From Sandaracinomonas limnophila (GTDB taxonomy: Bacteria > Bacteroidota > Bacteroidia > Cytophagales > Spirosomataceae): a stretch of 64,000 nt of DNA. Every line of letters starts with the position of its first letter. Within the stretch, counting starts at the first letter, position 1. Under the pieces are notes generated by a model, which saw only the letters and a program-made list of their open reading frames with translations, was not told where the DNA came from and made no database searches. Position numbers and translations under genes: made by a program. The stretch lies in NCBI RefSeq assembly GCF_004005965.1, contig NZ_SACY01000001.1:248001-312000 (forward strand), written 5' to 3'. Below are positions 55,226 to 64,000 of this stretch, piece after piece.

Positions 55226-56653
55226 ATGAAAAAGATTCTATTCCTTTTATTGTGTTTTTATTCTTTTCAAATTTTTGCACAAATTAAACCTGTTTTGCCT
55301 CTTCCCTCTCAAAAACAATTGAAATGGCAAGAATTGGAGTACTATGGATTTGTACATTTTAACATGAATACCTTTACCAATGTGGAATGGGGTGAAGGAA
55401 AAGAATCACCACAACAATTTAACCCCAAGCAATTAGACTGCGAACAATGGGTAAAAATAGCTAAATCTGCAGGAATGAAAGGCTTGATTCTTACAGTTAA
55501 ACACCATGATGGTTTTACTTTGTATCCTTCCAAATTTACAGATCATAATATTTCAAAATCTCCATGGAAAAATGGCAAAGGAGATGTTTTGATGGATCTC
55601 TCAAAAGCATGTAAGAAATATGGTATCCTTTTAGGGGTTTATCTTTCTCCTTGGGATCGTTTTCATCCTGCCTATGGTACAGAAGCCTACAATCAGGTAT
55701 ATGTAAATATGCAAAAAGAAATTTTGCAAAATTATGGTTCAATTTTTGAGTTTTGGTATGATGGTGCAAATGGTGAGGGTCCTAATGGGAAAAAACAAAT
55801 TTACGATTGGCCTCTTTTCAATGGAACAGTTGAAAAATTAATGCCCAATGCCATTCAATTTTCAGACTCTGGTCCTGATATTCGTTGGGTAGGAAATGAA
55901 AAGGGTTTTGCCTATGATGAAACATGGAGTCCCATCAATAAAAATGAAATTTATCCGGGTTTTCCAAAATTCGACAATTATAAAAACGGCCAAATCAATG
56001 GTTCACACTGGGTACCTGTGGAGGTAGACGTGAGTATTCGTCCAGGTTGGTATTACCATCCTGAACAAGATAACAAGGTTAAAACTCCGGATAGTTTGAT
56101 GAAGATTTATGTAGCTTCAGTAGGAAGAAATGGAAATTTATTGTTAAATATTCCAGTAGATAATCGCGGACTAATTCATCCAAATGATTCTACAGCCCTG
56201 CTGCAATTTGCCGAATTGCGTAAAAAATCATTGAAGAACTTAATCAATTCAACGAATACGCAAATTGATGTAAGCTCATTGGAATCAAATTATTCCAAAA
56301 ATAATTTGATTGATTTAAATAAGAAAACATTTTGGGCGGCTAAGTCCAATGATTCTACTCCTTCAACAACTTTAAACTTCAAAAATGTGATTTTAGCTAA
56401 TTCCTTGGTGATTCAGGAGCCTATTTTCTTGGGACAGAGGATTGCGGAGTTTGAAGTGATTTTGGAAAACGAAAAGGGAGAAAAAGAAACAATAAAGGCC
56501 AAAACCGTTGGAAATAAACGAATTTTGACCTTTAATGAACGACTTTTAAAGTCAGTAAAAATTGTATTTTTGAAATCAAAAGCCCAAGTTTTAATCTCAA
56601 ATATTGAGTTGTATCGAATTATTTCAAAACGTAACGAATCGCTTTTCCAGTAA
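55226..56653 (+). CDS. Secreted alpha-L-fucosidase, GH29
   Basis: The 475-residue retaining glycosidase has a signal peptide (about 1-18, cut after IFAQ). GH29 features are GFVHFNMNTFTNVEWGEG, LTVKHHDGFTLYPS and the nucleophile in FEFWYDGANGEG (Asp179). A C-terminal beta domain (about 365-470) could be carbohydrate-binding. It releases L-fucose from glycans in the periplasm or outside. It is coupled to the M14 peptidase (1 bp gap) and its 3' end overlaps the convergent lipoprotein gene by 35 bp. Confidence 0.95.
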   Translation: MKKILFLLLCFYSFQIFAQIKPVLPLPSQKQLKWQELEYYGFVHFNMNTFTNVEWGEGKESPQQFNPKQLDCEQWVKIAKSAGMKGLILTVKHHDGFTLYPSKFTDHNISKSPWKNGKGDVLMDLSKACKKYGILLGVYLSPWDRFHPAYGTEAYNQVYVNMQKEILQNYGSIFEFWYDGANGEGPNGKKQIYDWPLFNGTVEKLMPNAIQFSDSGPDIRWVGNEKGFAYDETWSPINKNEIYPGFPKFDNYKNGQINGSHWVPVEVDVSIRPGWYYHPEQDNKVKTPDSLMKIYVASVGRNGNLLLNIPVDNRGLIHPNDSTALLQFAELRKKSLKNLINSTNTQIDVSSLESNYSKNNLIDLNKKTFWAAKSNDSTPSTTLNFKNVILANSLVIQEPIFLGQRIAEFEVILENEKGEKETIKAKTVGNKRILTFNERLLKSVKIVFLKSKAQVLISNIELYRIISKRNESLFQ

Positions 56654-57077
56654 AGGTGTAACCTGTGCTGGTTTGCGAAGTATAAACCTGATATTTAATA
56701 TCCATCAAAGCAGTAGCACCTTTGTCAATGGCTTGTTGTACCAATTGGTCTAACAATTCTTTCTTTTTCACATTCGAATTGCCAATGTAAAGCATTTTTC
56801 CGTTGGCAGTTTGTTTGTTTTGTAAAGGCTCTTCCCCACTGATACTGATGGTTTCAATATCCGTATAACTTGTTTTGGGCTTTTCTTGATCAGTTGCAAA
56901 AAATATGTCAATGTCATATTTAAGTGGTACTTGAAAGCCTAATCCCGAATGAGTTTCTAAACTTCCATCTTTTGGATTTTTAGAATAATAGGTATTTGGT
57001 TGTAAATTTTTTCCACAAGAAAAAAATACAAGGGCAAATCCCAATAAATAAACTTTTTTAAATTGTTTCTGAATCAT
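56619..57077 (-). CDS. Small lipoprotein, unknown function
   Basis: The 152-residue protein has a lipoprotein signal (VYLLGFALVFFSC; lipid Cys at about residue 21). The C-terminal half (LVQQAIDKGATALMDIKYQVYT) resembles the YbjQ-type heavy-metal-binding fold, weakly. It overlaps the fucosidase 3' end (convergent) and begins inside the Dabb gene's last 20 bp. Function is unknown. Confidence 0.75.
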   Translation of the reverse strand: MIQKQFKKVYLLGFALVFFSCGKNLQPNTYYSKNPKDGSLETHSGLGFQVPLKYDIDIFFATDQEKPKTSYTDIETISISGEEPLQNKQTANGKMLYIGNSNVKKKELLDQLVQQAIDKGATALMDIKYQVYTSQTSTGYTFTGKAIRYVLK

Positions 57078-57360
57078 AAATCAAAACCCTCTCCCAATAT
57101 TTAGAACAATCTTCAATAAATTTTAAATGAACTGGCACTTCTTGATATACATCATGAGCTGCTTCATTTTCAAATACAGTTAACAAACAATAGTCATAAG
57201 TTCTGTCGATTACAGGTCGATTGGTCGCTGCAGGGGTACCTACATTAAATTGTACCAATCCATCAATTGTACCTAAAGTTTTTACACCTCTTTCAAAATC
57301 TGCAATTTCAGCAGCCGAAAGTCCTTTTTTTAACCAAAAATTTACTACGTGAACGAACAT
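57058..57360 (-). CDS. Dabb (stress-response alpha/beta barrel) domain protein
   Basis: The 100-residue protein is a single ferredoxin-like Dabb domain: FVHVVNFWLKKGLSA, then FNVGTP, DYCLLTVFENEAAHDVYQ and PVHLKFIEDC. These domains form small dimers with varied roles. It starts at the base where dapA stops, so the two are coupled. Function here is unknown. Confidence 0.87.
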   Translation of the reverse strand: MFVHVVNFWLKKGLSAAEIADFERGVKTLGTIDGLVQFNVGTPAATNRPVIDRTYDYCLLTVFENEAAHDVYQEVPVHLKFIEDCSKYWERVLIYDSETI

Positions 57361-58250
57361 TATTTAATTAAATTTTCTTGTTTGATAATACTTTTTAATT
57401 TTTCTCCTAATTCATTAGATGCCGCAGCCAGTGGCATACGTACTTGAGAATCACAAATTCCTAAAATTTCTAAAATTTTCTTTACTCCTACCGGATTACC
57501 CTCCTCATACAAATAAGGATCAATGGTTAAGAAGGATCCTAAGGCTTTTCTTGCTTCAGCAAATTTGCCATCTAATCCTAAATGAATCATGTCTGAAAAC
57601 TGTTTAGGGAAAGCATTGGCAATTACTGACATAACCCCTACACCACCTATAGAAATAATTGGTAAAGCCTGAACATCATCTCCAGAAATCAAAAGAAAAT
57701 CTTCTGGTTTATGGTAATTGATTTCCATACATTGTTCAATAATACAACTTGCCTCCTTGATACCAATGATATTTGGGTGTTCTGCTAATTTTAAAACTGT
57801 TTCAGCAGACATATTAATTCCAGTTCTTCCCGGAATATTGTACATAATCATGGGAACTGGTAATGCATCAGCTAAGGCTGTGTAATGTGCTATTACTCCT
57901 CTTGCACTTGGTTTATTATAATAAGGACAAACCGATAAAATTGCATCAATCCCATCAAAAGACGTTTCTTTGATTTGTTTCAATAGGCTTTCAGTGTTGT
58001 TCCCCCCTAAACCATAAACAATTGGAAGGTTCTTGGAATTTGCCTCTTGTACTGTCGCTAAAATTTGTTTTTTTTCGTCAGCTGTAGTTGTTGCCGATTC
58101 TCCTGTTGTCCCTTGAACAACTAAGTAATCTACCCCACCTTCACTAACATATGCCACCAAGTTTTTAAGTGCTGAGAAATTTATTGATTTATCAGCGTTC
58201 ATTGGTGTTACCATTGCGGGTGCAACCCCGTGAAATTTTGAATACTTCAT
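57360..58250 (-). CDS. dapA: 4-hydroxy-tetrahydrodipicolinate synthase
   Basis: This enzyme joins pyruvate and aspartate semialdehyde, the first committed step of lysine and diaminopimelate synthesis. The 296-residue length is normal. Visible are GTTGES (47-52), Tyr137 in MYNIPGRTG and the Schiff-base Lys165 in GIKEAS. It is 2 bp after ligA. Other class I aldolases look similar, but ligA linkage and full motifs support DapA. Confidence 0.94.
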   Translation of the reverse strand: MKYSKFHGVAPAMVTPMNADKSINFSALKNLVAYVSEGGVDYLVVQGTTGESATTTADEKKQILATVQEANSKNLPIVYGLGGNNTESLLKQIKETSFDGIDAILSVCPYYNKPSARGVIAHYTALADALPVPMIMYNIPGRTGINMSAETVLKLAEHPNIIGIKEASCIIEQCMEINYHKPEDFLLISGDDVQALPIISIGGVGVMSVIANAFPKQFSDMIHLGLDGKFAEARKALGSFLTIDPYLYEEGNPVGVKKILEILGICDSQVRMPLAAASNELGEKLKSIIKQENLIK

Positions 58251-58252
58251 AC

Positions 58253-60262
<2,010 letters not shown>

Positions 60263-60280
60263 TTAATCCTTAAAATTAAT

Positions 60281-60288
60281 TAAATTTG
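60281..60288 (+). promoter_or_regulatory. Possible -7 element for rpe
   Basis: TAAATTTG matches TAnnTTTG but ends only 4 bp before the rpe ATG, so the transcript would be nearly leaderless if used. No clear -33 box. Confidence 0.3.
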
Positions 60289-60292
60289 TAGT

Positions 60293-60955
60293 ATGGAAAA
60301 ATTAATCATTGCCCCTTCAGTTTTAGCTTGTGATTTCTCGAAAATTGGTCAAGAAGTTGAAATGTTAAATCAATCTGCTGCTGAATGGATTCATATTGAT
60401 GTGATGGACGGGGTCTTTGTTCCCAATATATCTTTTGGTTTCCCTGTTTTAGAGGCTATTCAAAAGAAATCTTCTAAAGTATTGGATGTACATTTAATGA
60501 TTGTGAATCCCGAAAAATACATTGAAACCTTTGCAAAAGCAGGTGCTAATATTATCTCTGTACATTATGAAGTTTGTCCTCACGTTCATCGTACAATTCA
60601 GCAAATTAAAGCCGCTGGTTGTTTGGCAGGAGTCGTTTTGAATCCAGGAACTCCCACTTCAGTTTTAGAAGATATCATATCAGATTTAGACTTGGTATTG
60701 ATCATGTCTGTAAATCCAGGATTTGGTGGCCAAAAGTTTATTCCAAATGCCATCAAAAAGACAAAAGAAATAAAAGATATGTCCATAAAATATGGAAATA
60801 CCAAGCTTAAAATCCAGATTGACGGTGGTGTAACGGTTGCAAATGCAAAGGATTTGGTAGATGCTGGTGCCAATGTTTTAGTTGCAGGAAGTTTTGTTTT
60901 TAACTCAGAAAATCCTATTCAAACAATTCAAGATTTAATCAATAGCGTGCAATAA
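60293..60955 (+). CDS. rpe: Ribulose-phosphate 3-epimerase
   Basis: This TIM-barrel metal enzyme interconverts ribulose 5-phosphate and xylulose 5-phosphate. The 220-residue protein shows IAPSVLACDFSKIGQE, WIHIDVMDGVFVPNISFG, VDVHLMI-type sequence (LDVHLMIVNPEKYI), MSVNPGFGGQKFI and IDGGV. The next gene starts 5 bp after the stop. Confidence 0.97.
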   Translation: MEKLIIAPSVLACDFSKIGQEVEMLNQSAAEWIHIDVMDGVFVPNISFGFPVLEAIQKKSSKVLDVHLMIVNPEKYIETFAKAGANIISVHYEVCPHVHRTIQQIKAAGCLAGVVLNPGTPTSVLEDIISDLDLVLIMSVNPGFGGQKFIPNAIKKTKEIKDMSIKYGNTKLKIQIDGGVTVANAKDLVDAGANVLVAGSFVFNSENPIQTIQDLINSVQ

Positions 60956-60960
60956 AAAAA

Positions 60961-62985
60961 ATGCGGAAATTCGGAGGATTTATATTTTTATTTCTTGCAT
61001 TTTCCTTTTCAATGGCTGCTCAGAAGGTCCATTGGGCTCAAAAAGTTTTAACTGTTTCAAGTGAGTTCTCTGACCCTTTAATTCAAACAAGAGAAAATAA
61101 GGCTATTCAAATCCTTGGTAAGCCTAGTAAATATCCAAAATTTGGCCCTTCTGGGGCTGCTTGGCAAACACTTACTGCCGATTCCCCTGATAATGAATAC
61201 ATCATTGTTGAATTTGATTCCTTGATGTCGATTCGACAAGTAGCAATTTTTGAAAATTTTGGTGCAGGTTCCATTACTCAAGTAGATGGACTTGATTTAA
61301 ATAAAAAAATTTACCCTATAAAAACATTTAATCCGGGTTATCAAAGAGCAAACGGACAAGTAACTAATATCGTTTTACCTCAATTAACTTCATTTCAAGT
61401 TAAATATATTCGTATAACCCTAAATTCTCAACGTATTAAAGGGTATTCTCAGATTGATGCAGTCGGGATTACAAACTCCACGAAACCAATTGAAGAGTCA
61501 ATTCAATTACCCATAAATTCAAGTGCAGAGTTTTTTCGCGAAAATATGGGTTCCCATATCAATTCAGATTATAATGAAATTTGTCCAGTCATTAGTCCTG
61601 ATGGACAAACCTTGTATTTTACCCGTTGGAAGCATCCTGATAATATTGGTAAATTCAAGAACCAAGACATTTGGTATTCTACTTTAGATGAAAATAAAGA
61701 ATGGTCAAAAGCCAAGTTGTTTCCTGAACCCATTAATAATGAAGAAAATAATGCCATTTGTGGTATTTCTCCTAATGGAAAAACACTTTTATTGAATAAC
61801 GTGTATAAGCAAGATGGAACGATGGAAAAAGGTGTTTCCTTTGCTTATCTTTTACGTACGGGCGATTGGTCCTTCCCTGTTCAGGCCAAAATTAAAAACT
61901 TTAAAAATAGATCCGAATATTCTGAATATACCTTAGCACCCAATGGCAAAATTTTAGTTTTCACTACTGAAATGAAAAACTCCTTTGGTGCCAAGGATAT
62001 GTATGTTTCGTTTGCCTCAGTAGATGGTACCTGGACAGAACCCCAAAATTTGGGCCCAGTAGTAAATACAGGTGAAGCAGAAAGTACTCCATTCATTGCA
62101 CCAGATGGTGTAACACTGTATTTCTCCTCTCCTGGACATATTGGATATGGCAACAATGATATTTTTATGACCCGTCGTTTAGATGATACTTGGACAAATT
62201 GGTCGGAACCTGAAAACCTGGGACCAGTAATTAATACTCCACAATGGGATGGATATTTTTCTGTTTCTGCCAAGGGCGATTATGCGTATTTTAGTTCGGT
62301 TAATGAAAAAAATAATGCAGAAGATATTTATCGAATAAAAATTCCAGAAAAAGTTAAACCATTAGCATTAGTTCAAATGACTGGACAAATTCAATTAAAA
62401 AAATCACTTGAACCAACTGCTGCCCAAATTTTTATTAAAGGTCCATTACCGTCTGATACATTAACCATTGAACATGATCCTTATCTTGGAGATTATTCCT
62501 TCCTTTGGCCTGCTAAAAAAGCCTTTACCATTGAAGTTAAAAAGAAAGGATTTTTAACCTTGGTTGAAAAATTCGATTATTCCAAAGAAAAACTATTTAC
62601 CACTGTTAAACGAAATTTTGTTTTGGATGATCTACCATTAAATAAACGGTTCAACTTGCCAAATTTGATATTTGAACAAAGTAAATCTGATTTATTGCCT
62701 GAAGGTTTAGCTGATTTGGATAAAATTATTCTTATTTTACAGGAAAATACAACTTATAAAGTGTTTTTAGAAGGATTTACTGATAACCAAGGAGATTGGA
62801 ATGAAAATTTATTGCTCTCCCAAAAACGGGTAAATAATGTTAAGGATTATTTGGTTTCAAAAGGTATTTCCGAAGAAAGAATTAGAACAAAAGCTTGGGG
62901 AAGTAGCAATCCTGTTTCAAGTAATTTAATAGAAGAAAAACGTAAATTTAATCGTAGAGTTGAATTTACCATCGTTAATGAGTAA
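60961..62985 (+). CDS. OmpA-family protein with PD40 repeats
   Basis: The 674-residue protein has a signal peptide (about 1-20), an N-terminal discoidin-like region (about 30-180), several WD40-like PD40 repeats (e.g. ICPVISPDGQTLYFTRW, ESTPFIAPDGVTLYFSS) and a C-terminal OmpA peptidoglycan-binding domain (VFLEGFTDNQGDWNEN, LSQKRVNNVKDYLVSKG, NRRVEF). It probably links the outer membrane and cell wall. The next gene overlaps its last 8 bp. Confidence 0.92.
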   Translation: MRKFGGFIFLFLAFSFSMAAQKVHWAQKVLTVSSEFSDPLIQTRENKAIQILGKPSKYPKFGPSGAAWQTLTADSPDNEYIIVEFDSLMSIRQVAIFENFGAGSITQVDGLDLNKKIYPIKTFNPGYQRANGQVTNIVLPQLTSFQVKYIRITLNSQRIKGYSQIDAVGITNSTKPIEESIQLPINSSAEFFRENMGSHINSDYNEICPVISPDGQTLYFTRWKHPDNIGKFKNQDIWYSTLDENKEWSKAKLFPEPINNEENNAICGISPNGKTLLLNNVYKQDGTMEKGVSFAYLLRTGDWSFPVQAKIKNFKNRSEYSEYTLAPNGKILVFTTEMKNSFGAKDMYVSFASVDGTWTEPQNLGPVVNTGEAESTPFIAPDGVTLYFSSPGHIGYGNNDIFMTRRLDDTWTNWSEPENLGPVINTPQWDGYFSVSAKGDYAYFSSVNEKNNAEDIYRIKIPEKVKPLALVQMTGQIQLKKSLEPTAAQIFIKGPLPSDTLTIEHDPYLGDYSFLWPAKKAFTIEVKKKGFLTLVEKFDYSKEKLFTTVKRNFVLDDLPLNKRFNLPNLIFEQSKSDLLPEGLADLDKIILILQENTTYKVFLEGFTDNQGDWNENLLLSQKRVNNVKDYLVSKGISEERIRTKAWGSSNPVSSNLIEEKRKFNRRVEFTIVNE

Positions 62986-64000
62986 GACAAATAAAATAGC
63001 TCATGTTTATTTTGAACAGCTAAATGGTGTACGTTTTTTGGCTGTCCTTTTGGTTTTAATTGATCATTGGTTTGCTGAAACATTACCTATTCCTTTAGGG
63101 CATTTAGGCGTTGTTATCTTTTTTGTTTTAAGTGGTTTTCTAATTACAAGAATCTTGTTTGAACAGGCCGATGATATTCGACAAAATTCTATTTCTTTTT
63201 GGGTAAAGGTTAAAAATTTTATTGTTCGTAGATCACTCAGAATTTTTCCAATTTATTTTCTTGTTTGTTTTTTAGGCTTGGTTTTAAATATTTCTCCAAT
63301 TCGCAAAGAATGGATTTGGTTGTTTACTTACACGCCTAATTGGTATATAATGTTTAAACATACCTGGTTGGGCGTTTGGGATCACTTTTGGAGTTTGGCT
63401 GTTGAAGAGCAATATTATTTACTATTCCCCTACTTTATATTTTTATTACCAATTAAGAAATACAAATGGTTATTTCTTTTTATGTTATTGGTTGGGGTTT
63501 TAAGTCGATTTATTTTTTATATAAATTATACAGCAATTGAACGCGAAAATTTTTGGCTTATCAATTATGTCAATCCATTTGCGGCAATTGATTGTTTTGG
63601 TTTAGGTGGAATTTTAGCTTATTTTTTTCATTTTGGTTTTTTTGAAAAAGTAAGAAAATGGTTTAATGCACTAACTATTATTTTTGCATTAATCTTAACT
63701 ATAAGCATCCTCCTATTAAATCATTTTCAAGAATTAAAACATGCAAGTTTTGGATTTTTAGTAATTGAAAGATTTATTTTTGCCCTTTTTTCATTTATAT
63801 TTTTAGGCTATTCTATTCAAGGAAAAGCTTCTGTTTTAGGCAAATTTTTAACATTTCAACCTATTGAATATTTAGGTAAAATATCCTATGGAATTTATTT
63901 ATATCATAACTTTATATTTAATATTTATCATAATCAAGGAAATACACTTTTTGGTTTTTTAGATAATAGGTTTGGGTTGTCTCAAATATTTTTATTTCAA
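62978..64000 (+). CDS. Acyltransferase 3 family membrane protein, 3' end outside window
   Basis: The frame begins at ATG 62978 (overlapping the OmpA-type gene's stop, ATGAGTAA) and stays open to the last base, giving 341 residues so far. Visible are QLNGVRFLAVLLVL, VVIFFVLSGFLITRILF, RRSLRIFPIYFL, FWSLAVEEQYYLLFPY and a late YLGKISYGIYLYHNF, the layout of OafA/acyltransferase 3 proteins with about ten membrane helices. These O-acylate cell-surface glycans or lipids. Substrate unknown. Confidence 0.93.
   Translation, partial: MSKTNKIAHVYFEQLNGVRFLAVLLVLIDHWFAETLPIPLGHLGVVIFFVLSGFLITRILFEQADDIRQNSISFWVKVKNFIVRRSLRIFPIYFLVCFLGLVLNISPIRKEWIWLFTYTPNWYIMFKHTWLGVWDHFWSLAVEEQYYLLFPYFIFLLPIKKYKWLFLFMLLVGVLSRFIFYINYTAIERENFWLINYVNPFAAIDCFGLGGILAYFFHFGFFEKVRKWFNALTIIFALILTISILLLNHFQELKHASFGFLVIERFIFALFSFIFLGYSIQGKASVLGKFLTFQPIEYLGKISYGIYLYHNFIFNIYHNQGNTLFGFLDNRFGLSQIFLFQ

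Noticed and set aside
61881-62273. Minus-strand open frame of 130 codons inside the OmpA/PD40 gene
   Set aside because: Antisense to well-supported PD40 repeats; no family resemblance and no start signals.

Overview
The window looks like a chromosomal segment of a low-GC Bacteroidota, most likely Cytophagales (Spirosomaceae or Aquirufa-like); the exact genus is inference. Supporting signs are the AT-rich sequence with very short intergenic gaps, two DUF5686 outer-membrane proteins, a K+-dependent membrane pyrophosphatase, DUF2452, DUF1460 and DUF3050 family proteins, a PD40/OmpA protein, the thrS-infC-rpmI-rplT order, and several matches to the Bacteroidota -7 promoter element TAnnTTTG. No rRNA, tRNA, integrase, complete insertion sequence or CRISPR array was seen.

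Layout. Positions 1-30.5 kb are mostly housekeeping: a 5'-truncated DUF5686 protein, hppA, rplY-prs-acn on the minus strand, a second DUF5686 protein, topA-folD, a minus-strand run containing menB, a plus-strand run menE-hypothetical-ALDH-lipoprotein, thrS-infC-rpmI-rplT, a DUF3050/cysteine desulfurase/XdhC trio, and dnaK. Positions 30.7-31.7 kb carry a desaturase that looks like the sphingolipid delta-4 type. Positions 31.8-44.0 kb hold maltose metabolism: GH65 phosphorylase and beta-phosphoglucomutase on the minus strand, then a GH13 enzyme and an MFS sugar carrier that start a long tightly packed plus-strand run. That run continues with a DUF1460 protein, a PatB-type C-S lyase, a small anchored protein, an IlvD/Edd sugar-acid dehydratase, an SDR and an M19 dipeptidase.

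Positions 44.1-56.7 kb are an L-fucose utilisation locus. The minus-strand run is fucP, mutarotase, UxaA-type dehydratase, SDR, SGNH hydrolase, FAH-type hydrolase, lactonase, SDR and a D-threonine-aldolase-like enzyme. It is divergent from a secreted M14 peptidase and a GH29 alpha-L-fucosidase. Together these genes can encode release, uptake and non-phosphorylative oxidation of L-fucose to pyruvate plus lactate. Positions 56.6-64 kb return to general functions: lipoprotein, Dabb protein, dapA, ligA, rpe, an OmpA/PD40 protein and a 3'-truncated acyltransferase.

The most unusual non-coding signal is a set of 7-bp tandem arrays with related units (roughly AGTTNAN or AGGTNAN on one strand). Most of them overlap or abut stop codons, and three lie beside clusters of small palindromes: 31.66-31.84, 46.82-46.93 and 49.22-49.34 kb. 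They look like one family of stop-codon-associated repeats and are the main candidate for something undescribed here.
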